The notes under the pieces: model-generated | What the model was told of the DNA's origin: nothing | The model's input: the letters and a program-made list of their open reading frames with translations, nothing else | Databases searched by the model: none | Assembly: GCA_009777135.1 (NCBI GenBank) | Contig: WRMM01000062.1 | Coordinates: 1 to 8,960, forward strand | Length of the DNA: 8,960 nt | Origin: Candidatus Fibrimonadales bacterium | GTDB lineage: Bacteria; Fibrobacterota; Fibrobacteria; Fibrobacterales; Fibrobacteraceae | Reading direction: 5' to 3' | Made by a program: the position numbers and the translations under genes | Shown here: piece after piece, positions 1 to 5,535 of the stretch | Layout of the letters: each line of letters begins with the position of its first letter | Numbering within the stretch: the stretch's first letter is position 1

Positions 1-552
1 GAGGAAAATAAAAGATTGCTTAATGACATTGATCTTAGAGGAAATGGCGAGCCTACGCTTTATCCGCATTTTGAGGAATTGTGCGTAAAATTGTCGAATT
101 TTCAAAAAGAGAACGATATTCCCAAGCTTGTTTTGATTACTAATGCTGTTAGGCTGCCAAATGGTTTGGAGCATTTATGTAGAAATAGCGGTGAAATCTG
201 GGGAAAATTGGATGCAGGCACGGATGAGTGGCTTAATTTTATAAATCGTCCGGTTAAAAAAACGAGTATTGCGGCGATAGAGGAGAATTTGAAGTTTGCA
301 GTTTCAAAATTTCCTTTGCGTGTTCAAACAATGCTATGCAAGGTTCCTAGCGAGGCAGAGATTGAAAGCTATTCTAGAATTGTTCAAAGAATATATGAGA
401 CGAATCCAGAAAACTTGTTAAGCGTTCAGCTGTATTCGGTAGCTCGCCGGGCTGCTGAAAGTTCTTTGAAGGCTCTTCCGAGGGAATTTTTGGAGGATGT
501 AAAAAATATTTTGCAAAATAAAATTTCTAAATTGCGCATTGAGGTATTCTAA
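1..552 (+). CDS. Radical SAM domain protein, 5' end outside the window
   Basis: The frame is open to the first base, so the gene starts upstream; 183 codons are visible. The motif DLRGNGEPTLYPHFEEL near the left edge is the GNGEP/GGEP segment of radical SAM barrels, which binds the amino group of S-adenosylmethionine. The following strands (LVLITNAV, WGKLDAGTDEW, VQTMLCKVP) fit the same barrel. The CxxxCxxC cluster motif that would hold the [4Fe-4S] cluster must lie upstream and cannot be checked here. The arrangement resembles the Fe-S oxidoreductase group in which a KLDAGT segment follows the LITNA strand; the substrate is unknown. Its TAA stop overlaps by one base the ATG of the next gene (TAATG), so the two are probably translationally coupled. 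I am confident of the superfamily but not of any pathway. Confidence 0.8.
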   Translation, partial: EENKRLLNDIDLRGNGEPTLYPHFEELCVKLSNFQKENDIPKLVLITNAVRLPNGLEHLCRNSGEIWGKLDAGTDEWLNFINRPVKKTSIAAIEENLKFAVSKFPLRVQTMLCKVPSEAEIESYSRIVQRIYETNPENLLSVQLYSVARRAAESSLKALPREFLEDVKNILQNKISKLRIEVF

Positions 553-851
553 TGTCAGCAGCATCTTTAATTCTCCCTCTTTTGTTTAGCATTGCTGCGC
601 AGTTTTTGCTATGGTTTAATTTGCTGTTTCCGTATAATCCATTTTTTGAGAATTTTAACAGAAGCATTTATTTGGCATTTTCGCTCTGCGGTTTTTTTAT
701 TGCCTGCATTTCGCTTGTATTTTACAGGCTGTTGATATTTGAGCAAATTAGCAAAAAAGCATTTATTATAGCATCCATTTTGCAATTTCTGTGCCTTTTA
801 AGCTGCGCATTCTTTTTTGTTTCAAGTTTAACGGGATGGCTGTTGGTTTGA
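552..851 (+). CDS. Small three-helix membrane protein of unknown function
   Basis: This is a 99-residue, strongly hydrophobic protein that I do not recognise. It has three predicted membrane spans at about residues 5-26, 38-62 and 69-96, with a short polar loop (FFENFNR) between the first two and a basic/acidic loop (EQISKK) between the second and third. A Shine-Dalgarno-like GAGG at 541-544, seven bases before the ATG, supports the start. The ATG overlaps the stop of the radical SAM gene by one base, so it is likely the second gene of an operon and may work with it at the membrane. That link is inferred from position alone. Confidence 0.65.
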   Translation: MSAASLILPLLFSIAAQFLLWFNLLFPYNPFFENFNRSIYLAFSLCGFFIACISLVFYRLLIFEQISKKAFIIASILQFLCLLSCAFFFVSSLTGWLLV

Positions 852-852
852 G

Positions 853-875
853 AATCTCGTTCCGTTATCTAAATG
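853..875 (-). repeat. 23-bp fragment of a glycosyltransferase 3' end
   Basis: These 23 bases match 2221-2243 at 22 of 23 positions. At 2221-2243 the minus strand codes for the HLDDGTRF segment near the C-terminus of the glycosyltransferase. Here the same strand would read HLDNGTRF, but no gene surrounds it. It looks like the scar of a lost paralogue or the footprint of a recombination junction between the membrane-protein gene and the brn locus. Confidence 0.6.
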
Positions 876-897
876 ATTTCTATATTAATAGGTGTAT

Positions 898-999
898 ATG
901 GAAATACCTATTTTTGAATGGGACGAAAGTAAAAGCAAGGCGAACCTCGCAAAGCACGGGGTTAGCTTTGATGATGCTGCTGCAAAAGAGAGGTGTATT
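898..999 (+). pseudogene. brnT: BrnT toxin remnant with internal deletion, fused in frame to brnA
   Basis: From the ATG at 898 the first 30 or so residues (FEWDESKSKANLAKHGVSF then DDAA) are the unmistakable N-terminus of BrnT, the RelE-like ribonuclease toxin of type II BrnTA modules. The family is normally about 90 residues. Here the sequence jumps after DDAA to KERCI, which resembles the KER segment near the usual BrnT C-terminus, so about 50-60 residues of the catalytic core appear to be missing. There is no stop before brnA: the frame runs directly into the antitoxin. The start has AGGTG at 890-894, close to the ATG and almost the same as the brnA ribosome site. A GTG at 892 could add two residues. 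The toxin should be inactive. Confidence 0.75.
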
Positions 1000-1338
1000 A
1001 TGCCCATAGTTAGAAAAACTGTTAAAGAGCTTTCGTCCGCAAACGAAAAGAAGCTAAAAACCTTGGCTAACGTGAGCGATAGCGAAATAGATACTTCCGA
1101 TATGCCTGCGCTATCGGCGGAGCAATTAGCTAGCTTTGTGCCAGCTAAACTCCTAAATCGTTCGCTTTATCGCCCTGTCAAAGTTCCTGTCAAAGTGAAT
1201 TATGATGCTGATATTTTAGAGTGGTTTAAATCTTTTGGCAAAGGCTACCAAACTAGAATGAATTCCGCTTTAAGAGAATATATGATTGCCAATTGCTTAA
1301 GAGAACCAAAGCCGCCTGAATACAGTTCCAAGTCATGA
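1000..1338 (+). CDS. brnA: BrnA-type antitoxin, ribbon-helix-helix DNA-binding protein
   Basis: This is a 112-residue antitoxin of the BrnTA module. The N-terminus MPIVRKTVKEL and an acidic linker (SEIDTSDMPALSAEQL) are typical of BrnA. The C-terminal part, about residues 59-98, carries RPVKVPVKV followed by DADILEWFKSFGKGYQTRMN, the BrnA ribbon-helix-helix signature. In the family this domain binds the operon promoter and the N-terminal part neutralises BrnT. The ATG at 1000 is chosen because GAGAGG lies just upstream and because homologues begin with MPIVR; the same frame is open back into the brnT remnant, so a 148-residue fusion from 892 or a 146-residue one from 898 is also possible. With the toxin gutted, this is an orphan antitoxin that might still repress its promoter or neutralise related toxins. 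Confidence 0.85.
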   Translation: MPIVRKTVKELSSANEKKLKTLANVSDSEIDTSDMPALSAEQLASFVPAKLLNRSLYRPVKVPVKVNYDADILEWFKSFGKGYQTRMNSALREYMIANCLREPKPPEYSSKS

Positions 1339-1361
1339 TATAGGACTTTGGTTAGAAGTTT

Positions 1362-2138
1362 TTACCCACAAAATATTTTTTTTGTTTTATCTATTTCATT
1401 TTGTCTATCATTTATAGTTATGTGTGCTTCTGTTACTTCCTTATTTACTAAAGCGATTTCGCCAGTAATTATATTAGCAAAATGAGTTTCTTTTGGTTCA
1501 TAGAATTTTTCAATCAAGCAGATAGAGTCGAAAAAAGAAATCTGGGAAATATATCTTAAAATTTTCGAATCATAGCTATGTTTATCAGAAAAATCATACC
1601 CAATATAGTTTCTGTTTATGCCATAGTCAATTAGTTTTTTGAAAAATTCAATTGAACTTCCTTGAGCATTTATATCCCCTCCGTATTCTTTCCAATAACT
1701 CGCATGCATATCCTCTGCAATATAAGAACCGCCATTTTTCATTTTTGGAAATAAGTATTCAAAAGTTTGAATAACATCTTTGCAAATATGCGAACCGTCA
1801 TCTATTATAACATCAAATTGAATATCGCCAAATGCCTTTTCCATAAAATTACAGTCAGTTGCGCTGCCTAGATGAAAAAATATATTTTCGCTAAAATTTA
1901 GTTGCATGCATTTTTCATCTATATCAATGCCGTGGATAATAGAACCTTGCGGTAAGTATTTTTTCCAAATCTCTAACGAGCCGCCATTTTGAACGCCAAT
2001 TTCAAGCATTTTTATAGGCTCTCCTTTTTCCAAAAACCGCTTAAAAATACGGTCGTATATAAAAAAGTAATGAATCCACTTATGAGATACAAAACCGATA
2101 TGCTCTTTATAAACTTCCAAATATGTCTTTATTGTCAT
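1362..2138 (-). CDS. SAM-dependent class I methyltransferase, cephalosporin-hydroxylase/MycE-like, glycan-associated
   Basis: This 258-residue protein has a Rossmann methyltransferase core. MLEIGVQNGGSLEIW (about 44-58) is the glycine-rich SAM loop, HGIDID (69-74) carries the acidic residue for the SAM ribose, and IIDDGSH (111-117) and YIAEDMH (139-145) match the acidic and metal-binding positions of MycE/CmcI-like sugar O-methyltransferases. The N-terminal SHKWIHYFFIYDRIF also fits these proteins, which are common in polysaccharide clusters. It probably methylates a sugar or a glycan-linked group; the acceptor is unknown. The ATG at 2138 has AAGGAG upstream with good spacing. It lies 57 bp downstream of the glycosyltransferase gene on the same strand, so they are probably one operon. 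Its first 13 codons and leader are duplicated at 2886-2935. Confidence 0.8.
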   Translation of the reverse strand: MTIKTYLEVYKEHIGFVSHKWIHYFFIYDRIFKRFLEKGEPIKMLEIGVQNGGSLEIWKKYLPQGSIIHGIDIDEKCMQLNFSENIFFHLGSATDCNFMEKAFGDIQFDVIIDDGSHICKDVIQTFEYLFPKMKNGGSYIAEDMHASYWKEYGGDINAQGSSIEFFKKLIDYGINRNYIGYDFSDKHSYDSKILRYISQISFFDSICLIEKFYEPKETHFANIITGEIALVNKEVTEAHITINDRQNEIDKTKKIFCG

Positions 2139-2150
2139 TTTAAACTCCTT
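2101..2150. repeat. Direct repeat copy 1: methyltransferase leader and first codons
   Basis: This 50-bp stretch covers the ribosome site and first 13 codons of the methyltransferase gene and matches 2886-2935 at 46 of 50 positions in the same orientation. Similarity fades into the upstream leader. A direct repeat about 785 bp apart could recombine to delete or duplicate the glycosyltransferase gene between the copies. Confidence 0.75.
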
Positions 2151-2195
2151 GAATTAGATTAATATAGTAATACAGCAAACCCAAAACAAAAATTT

Positions 2196-2861
2196 TCATA
2201 AATACTCCCTATGCCCTCTAAATCTCGTTCCGTCATCTAAATGTTGGCATTTTATTTTTCTGTATCTGCCAATCTTAAATTCATTAGCCAATGCATCTTG
2301 GCTAAAATATGCATCTGGAAAACCAGCCAAATCTTCGCCTTGCCTAAACTCAATTTTTTCTAAAATACGTCGGCTAAAACATGTACAGCCTGTTAATTCG
2401 CCATCTGAAAAAATAAAATCATTGTTGCCCCAATCTTCTTCTGTATGCACTGAATAATTATAATATAAACCGCCAATCATATCTGCTTTGTCTAATGCTT
2501 CGCAGAATAGCTCAAGTAAATTTGGCGGAACAATTACATCGCTTTCTATTGTAACAAAATAATCGCAATTGCTTTCTAAAAAATCTTTTTGCAATAACAA
2601 TAAGCTTTCTGCAACCGCCCTGTTGAACAAGCTCTTTTTAGGTTCAGGTGAAATGTCAATGCGTTTAATTTCGCAATTTCCCAAATTCCTGAAATATTCT
2701 TTTATAGTGTCTAATCTGCTTAAATAATTCAAATCTTGCGAGTTGTCTATAATTTTGATTATTTTATTTTGGTAAGTTAAATTGTTTAAAGCTTCAAAAA
2801 ATAAGGCATCGCAATAAGATTTGACCTGGCATGTGTAGCTGCAAATAAAGAATTTAGGCAT
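2196..2861 (-). CDS. Glycosyltransferase, GT-A-like fold
   Basis: This is a 221-residue glycosyltransferase-like protein. The N-terminal MPKFFICSYTC and the IIKIIDNSQ strand (about 34-42) form the nucleotide-sugar half. VTIESDVIVP (103-112) holds a DxD-like acidic motif expected to coordinate the metal and nucleotide-sugar. LTGCTCFSRRIL and FPDAYFSQDALANEF (181-195) fit the acceptor-side acidic motif of small GT-A enzymes, and HLDDGTRF (207-214) is near the end. Donor and acceptor are unknown. I prefer the ATG at 2861, which has AGGA eight bases upstream, over a TTG two codons earlier. The start overlaps the stop of a 19-codon remnant frame, which may couple translation. It sits upstream of the methyltransferase and probably shares its transcript. 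A 23-bp piece of its 3' end recurs at 853-875. Confidence 0.75.
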   Translation of the reverse strand: MPKFFICSYTCQVKSYCDALFFEALNNLTYQNKIIKIIDNSQDLNYLSRLDTIKEYFRNLGNCEIKRIDISPEPKKSLFNRAVAESLLLLQKDFLESNCDYFVTIESDVIVPPNLLELFCEALDKADMIGGLYYNYSVHTEEDWGNNDFIFSDGELTGCTCFSRRILEKIEFRQGEDLAGFPDAYFSQDALANEFKIGRYRKIKCQHLDDGTRFRGHREYL

Positions 2862-2863
2862 AA

Positions 2864-2923
2864 TCAAATCCTATTTACCAGCAAATGCTCTTTATAGACT
2901 TCCAAATATGTATTTATAGCCAT
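2864..2923 (-). pseudogene. 19-codon remnant: 5' end of a second methyltransferase copy
   Basis: The ATG at 2921-2923 has a good AAGGAG site and reads MAINTYLEVYKEHLLVNRI before TGA. The first 13 residues match MTIKTYLEVYKEH of the methyltransferase at 1362-2138, after which the similarity ends. It is therefore the start of a paralogue whose body is gone, not an independent gene. Its stop lies three bases before the glycosyltransferase ATG, so ribosomes that load here could pass to the glycosyltransferase; the scrap may now act as a leader peptide. Confidence 0.65.
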
Positions 2924-2935
2924 TTTAAACTCCTT
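2886..2935. repeat. Direct repeat copy 2: orphan methyltransferase leader
   Basis: This is the second copy of the 2101-2150 sequence (46 of 50 identical, same orientation). It contains the ribosome site and start of the 19-codon remnant and now serves as the leader of the glycosyltransferase gene. Confidence 0.75.
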
Positions 2936-2977
2936 TAATCGAGTTAATATACAAATATTTACGAAAAATGGAGAAAA

Positions 2978-3088
2978 TTAAATAAAAGGATTTACTATTT
3001 CAAGCGAATTCTCTATAATTTGCCCATGCTGTAAATCTTCGGAGTATATAATTGAGCAATCGCTTTCAAGAGCCGCAGCTAATATAAC
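2978..3088 (-). pseudogene. PIN-domain (VapC-like) toxin remnant, C-terminal 36 codons
   Basis: Reading leftwards from 3088 the frame gives VILAAALESDCSIIYSEDLQ, then HGQIIENSLEIVNPFI and TAA at 2978-2980. This is the conserved tail of PIN-domain ribonuclease toxins, in which the SEDLQHG segment carries a metal-binding acidic residue. The N-terminal two thirds, including the first catalytic aspartates, are missing: two codons upstream of GTT is an in-frame TGA and the preceding sequence is unrelated to PIN. It is a deletion relic of a second toxin-antitoxin system in this neighbourhood. Confidence 0.6.
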
Positions 3089-3249
3089 CGCTCATTAATC
3101 TCATCTCTGTTAAATTTAAACCCTGACATATCTATTCCTATGCAGTGCGGCATTTTCTTATGTTTTTTACTGCCACTCAAAGTATCTAACCTATTTACCT
3201 GCGGAATGCAGGTCGTGCGAAATGATTCTGAAACTAAATTCATACCCAT
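3079..3249 (-). pseudogene. Unidentified open frame abutting the PIN relic
   Basis: From an ATG at 3247-3249 (or 3241-3243) the minus strand reads about 56 codons to TAG at 3079-3081. The sequence includes RTTCIPQVNRLDTLSGSKKH and then KKMPHCIGIDMSGFKFNRDE, which looks like real protein, but I do not recognise the family. The same frame stays open upstream, without a start codon, through the DUF4422 leader and into that gene's first codons. This suggests a fragment of a larger lost gene rather than a small intact one. There is no good ribosome site. It ends inside the PIN relic in a different frame, marking a deletion or frameshift junction. Confidence 0.3.
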
Positions 3250-3350
3250 AATATAGAAAATGCGTACTAAAGCTGCAAAAAGTGGCTTTAAGAAACAATG
3301 TTCATATAACTGTAATTTTATATATTCATTTGTGAAAAAATGGAGAAAAT

Positions 3351-4055
3351 GTGAAAATTTACGTATATAACTACCTTGAGCCGCTAGGTCAGTTGATGCA
3401 TCCTTATTATGAATTGCATCAAGATCAGGTTACCATTTTAAATGGCAGCAATGGATTAGGTGGGCATTATTTTAGCGATTTGAATGGAGACTATTATATT
3501 TTCAAAAACGCCAAAGAAGATATAGTAGGCAAAATGCAGTATAGAAAGTGGTTGAAAAACAAAAACGGTGATTTATTTTCCGAGCAGGAGATAAGAGATT
3601 TGCTAAAGGATAACGATATTATATTTGGCCGCCCTTTTAAATGGATATATTCTCTTTACGCTGATTATCGTTCAAGGCACCCAGTAGAAGATTGGCAAAA
3701 ATTGCGAGAAATAATTCAAATGCTATACAATGCAGGAGAAATTTTTGATACGTTTTTTAATTCTATGGATACCCTTATACCTTGCAATATATACATTGCA
3801 AAAAGAAAAGCTATAATAGGCTATTACGAATGGCTTTTTCCAATACTTGGAATGCTAACATTTGAAATAAGCAGAGATACTTTGGAGAAAAGAGAATTTT
3901 ACCAGCAAAGAGTTTTTGGTTATTTGGCAGAACGCTTGCTCGGTTTTTATTTTTTAGTAGCCGTGCCGCAAACAAAAATAGCTTATGCAGACAATAACTT
4001 TATAGAAGCAGGCAATGACAAAGAAAAAAAGATTCGTTTTCCTTGCCTTTCTTAA
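3351..4055 (+). CDS. DUF4422 glycosyltransferase-like protein, capsule/glycan biosynthesis
   Basis: This 234-residue protein matches the DUF4422 family found in capsule and O-antigen clusters and thought to be glycosyltransferases. Recognisable blocks are an N-terminal strand MKIYVYNYL, MQYRKWL (62-68, the usual HYRRY position), DNDIIFGRP (88-95), IPCNIYIAKRKAIIGYYEWL (143-162) and QQRVFGYLAERLLGFYF (185-201), the typical C-terminal signature. The start is GTG at 3351 with GGAG at 3342-3345; an ATG at 3349 in another frame is followed immediately by TGA, so GTG is the only sensible start. It is transcribed alone on the plus strand and ends four bases from the convergent GT2-like gene, with no terminator between them. 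Sugar and acceptor are unknown. Confidence 0.8.
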   Translation: MKIYVYNYLEPLGQLMHPYYELHQDQVTILNGSNGLGGHYFSDLNGDYYIFKNAKEDIVGKMQYRKWLKNKNGDLFSEQEIRDLLKDNDIIFGRPFKWIYSLYADYRSRHPVEDWQKLREIIQMLYNAGEIFDTFFNSMDTLIPCNIYIAKRKAIIGYYEWLFPILGMLTFEISRDTLEKREFYQQRVFGYLAERLLGFYFLVAVPQTKIAYADNNFIEAGNDKEKKIRFPCLS

Positions 4056-4059
4056 GTTA

Positions 4060-4842
4060 TCACCACTTTGGAATTTTAACCTTACCACGCAAATCAATGC
4101 ATGAAGTATTAAATAATTCTTTTGCAGGCAATGGCTCATTCAAAGTTTTAGCAGGCAGTTTATTTTCCCATTTTTGAATAAAGACTGCTGATGCCTTTTC
4201 CCATTCTTCTTTAAAAGAACCTTCGCTTTTATGCAAAACCCTAATATCAGCTGTAGCATAAATTTTTCCATGCTCAAGAGCTTGCATGCATGTATCTAAA
4301 TCGTAAAAATGAAAACCAGGGAATGTTTTTTCGTCAAAAGATATTTTTTCAAATAAACTTTTTCTCGCTGCAAACCACAATCCATCTAAAGCAACAACTT
4401 CTTGATCCCCGTCTCTTTCGTTAAAGATCGCAAGAAAGAATTCTTTTTCTCCGTTTTTCTCTACCAAATGAATTACTTTTCCGAATGTGTATGGAATTTC
4501 AGCTGTACCCCATAAAGGATAGGGTAGCTTCACTAACAAAGAAGAACCCGCAACCCCAAGCATCTGTATTTCTGGCAGTTCCCGGAATTTTTTCAAAAGA
4601 ACAACATCCCATTCCTTTTCCATCATCCACACATCTTCGTGCATAAACACCAAAACTCTGCCATTAGCCTTAGCAACGCCTTGATTATACACCGCGCACA
4701 ACCCCTCATTCTTTTCTCTGTTGTCTATAACAATAATCTCCAAACTCTTAGGCCACTTTGCCGTTCCCAGCAAATTCCGTTTAACAGACAAAGCCTCGCT
4801 CGGATTGCGAGAACATATTATTATGGAAATGGATGGTTGCAC
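4060..4842 (-). CDS. GT2-like glycosyltransferase (GT-A fold)
   Basis: This is a 260-residue family 2-like glycosyltransferase. SISIIICSRNP (4-14) is the first nucleotide-binding strand, LEIIVIDN (34-41) the second, and VLVFMHEDVW (63-72) carries the HED acidic motif in the DxD position. ALDGLWFAARKSLF (151-164) and FPGFHFYDLDTCMQA (174-188) are the acceptor-side motifs with the probable catalytic base. The probable role is transfer of a sugar from a nucleotide donor to a surface glycan. The start is GTG at 4842, with no Shine-Dalgarno site upstream. The hcp stop lies only 18 bp upstream and in the same reading frame, so translation probably depends on coupling from hcp or on read-through of the TAG. 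Its stop lies four bases from the convergent DUF4422 gene. Confidence 0.8.
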   Translation of the reverse strand: MQPSISIIICSRNPSEALSVKRNLLGTAKWPKSLEIIVIDNREKNEGLCAVYNQGVAKANGRVLVFMHEDVWMMEKEWDVVLLKKFRELPEIQMLGVAGSSLLVKLPYPLWGTAEIPYTFGKVIHLVEKNGEKEFFLAIFNERDGDQEVVALDGLWFAARKSLFEKISFDEKTFPGFHFYDLDTCMQALEHGKIYATADIRVLHKSEGSFKEEWEKASAVFIQKWENKLPAKTLNEPLPAKELFNTSCIDLRGKVKIPKW

Positions 4843-4860
4843 GGGGTGTAATATATAAAA

Positions 4861-5328
4861 CTACCTCTGGTTCCATTGATCCGTGTGCTGTAGGTTGCCG
4901 TCCAAGAAATTCCAGGTTATTTTTTCGTAGCGAATTGTAACCTCCTCTTGGTGCACAAATTGCTCTTTTGTTGAATCCTTTACATTGTGCATGTAAGAAC
5001 GCACGCTTGCAATTTTGCACTTTTCGAGCTTGTGCTCAAAGTACGCAACCTCCTCGCCCCTGTCTGTTATTTTATACCACCGAATTAGAATGTTCGACAC
5101 TGTTTGACCAGTGCAAACTTTCTGGTAAAGAAGCGAAGACGATTTGTCATAAGCCTTGTGCAACACTAGAGAATCGTGCTTGCGAGTGCCTGTGAGCGAA
5201 CCATCGTCGCGGTCAGTCGGGACATAAACCCTGTGGTTAAATTCAAGGACTTCAACAAAGCCCTCTCTGCCTGAAACACTCACCGAACCGGGAATGCCGT
5301 CTATCTTCATATATGCGGGAATAGCCAT
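4861..5328 (-). CDS. hcp: Hcp, type VI secretion system tube protein
   Basis: This 155-residue protein fits the Hcp1/TssD family, whose hexameric rings stack into the inner tube of the type VI secretion needle and carry effectors. It has the characteristic start MAIPAYMKIDGIPGSV, GREGFVEVLEFNH, the KHDSLVLHKAYDKSSSLLYQ segment (T/S-G-x-x-x-H-x-P/L region) and the VRSYMHNVKD and HQEEVTIRYEKITWNF strands near the C-terminus. The length is normal for the family. The ATG at 5328 is chosen because GGAGG lies four bases upstream; a 14-residue extension from 5370 would cross that site and lacks family support. No other type VI genes are in the window, so this is an orphan hcp. It is followed in the same frame by the GT2-like gene and preceded by a structured leader. 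Confidence 0.85.
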   Translation of the reverse strand: MAIPAYMKIDGIPGSVSVSGREGFVEVLEFNHRVYVPTDRDDGSLTGTRKHDSLVLHKAYDKSSSLLYQKVCTGQTVSNILIRWYKITDRGEEVAYFEHKLEKCKIASVRSYMHNVKDSTKEQFVHQEEVTIRYEKITWNFLDGNLQHTDQWNQR

Positions 5329-5329
5329 A

Positions 5330-5356
5330 AAGCCTCCGTTTAAATGTGGAGGGCTT
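5330..5356 (-). promoter_or_regulatory. Hairpin covering the hcp ribosome-binding site
   Basis: On the minus strand AAGCCCTCC (5348-5356) can pair with GGAGGCTT (5330-5337), eight base pairs with one bulged C around a ten-base loop. The paired arm contains the hcp Shine-Dalgarno GGAGG, which would be hidden when the hairpin forms. This could be a translational switch, for instance responsive to temperature, a protein or a small RNA. It is a prediction from pairing only. Confidence 0.45.
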
Positions 5357-5397
5357 ATTGTTCTTGCCAAAGGGGAATATAGAAAATAGACCTAAGG

Positions 5398-5489
5398 GTA
5401 GAGGCTTTTGCCTAGCTCCAATCGCCAGCCTCTACTGGTGGATTGCCATGGGCGGCAGCAGTGGTTTTTGACCTTCTGCCCTCCGCCCT
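5398..5489. other. GC-rich structured element in the hcp-invertase intergenic region
   Basis: This block is clearly richer in G and C than its surroundings. It contains a perfect 9-bp stem GTAGAGGCT (5398-5406) with AGCCTCTAC (5427-5435), an alternative small hairpin AGGC-TTTT-GCCT (5402-5413), and a compound stem of GGGCGG (5450-5455) with CCGCCC (5484-5489) plus CAG with CTG inside it. Read on the minus strand it lies in the hcp leader. It may be a structured RNA, a protein-binding or accessory recombination site, or a relic of a mobile element; I do not recognise a known family. Confidence 0.45.
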
Positions 5490-5505
5490 GCCGACCATGA
5501 AAAAA

Positions 5506-5535
5506 GTGTCTCAAAAACCAACGTTTTTGAGACAC
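5506..5535 (+). repeat. Quasi-palindromic site 1 (hix-like crossover site; also a possible terminator)
   Basis: The sequence is a 13-bp perfect inverted repeat GTGTCTCAAAAAC/GTTTTTGAGACAC around CAAC, and the reverse complement matches site 2 (5610-5639) at 29 of 30 positions. The central dinucleotide is AA, which makes an otherwise symmetrical site directional, as in serine-invertase sites. The core AAAACCAACGTTTTTGA differs by one base from the Salmonella hixL core as I remember it. Six A precede and seven T follow, so the same sequence could act as an intrinsic terminator on either strand. Confidence 0.65.

Larger units (their letters stand above)
2924..3350. other. 427-bp stretch without an intact gene: decayed coding pieces plus DUF4422 leader
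   Basis: This interval separates the minus-strand glycosyltransferase from the plus-strand DUF4422 gene. It holds the tail of a PIN-domain gene (2978-3088, minus), an unrecognised open frame (3079-3249, minus) that runs up to it, and an AT-rich leader ending in the GGAG ribosome site at 3342-3345. A TATATT at 3321-3326 could be a -10 element for the DUF4422 gene, but I see no convincing -35. A 15-base string, AAAAATGGAGAAAAT, occurs at 2964-2978 and again at 3336-3350. Confidence 0.6.

Noticed and set aside
1327..1350. Terminator between brnA and the methyltransferase gene
   Set aside because: CCAAGTC and GACTTTGG can pair only imperfectly and no T run follows directly on either strand, so the support is too weak for a feature.
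4639..5195. Small plus- and minus-strand open frames overlapping hcp and the GT2-like gene
   Set aside because: They are out-of-frame shadows of well-supported genes, with no recognisable domains.
5329..5370. Upstream ATG for hcp at 5370
   Set aside because: It would translate through the strong GGAGG site placed ideally for the ATG at 5328, and Hcp proteins start at the MAIPAYMKIDG position.
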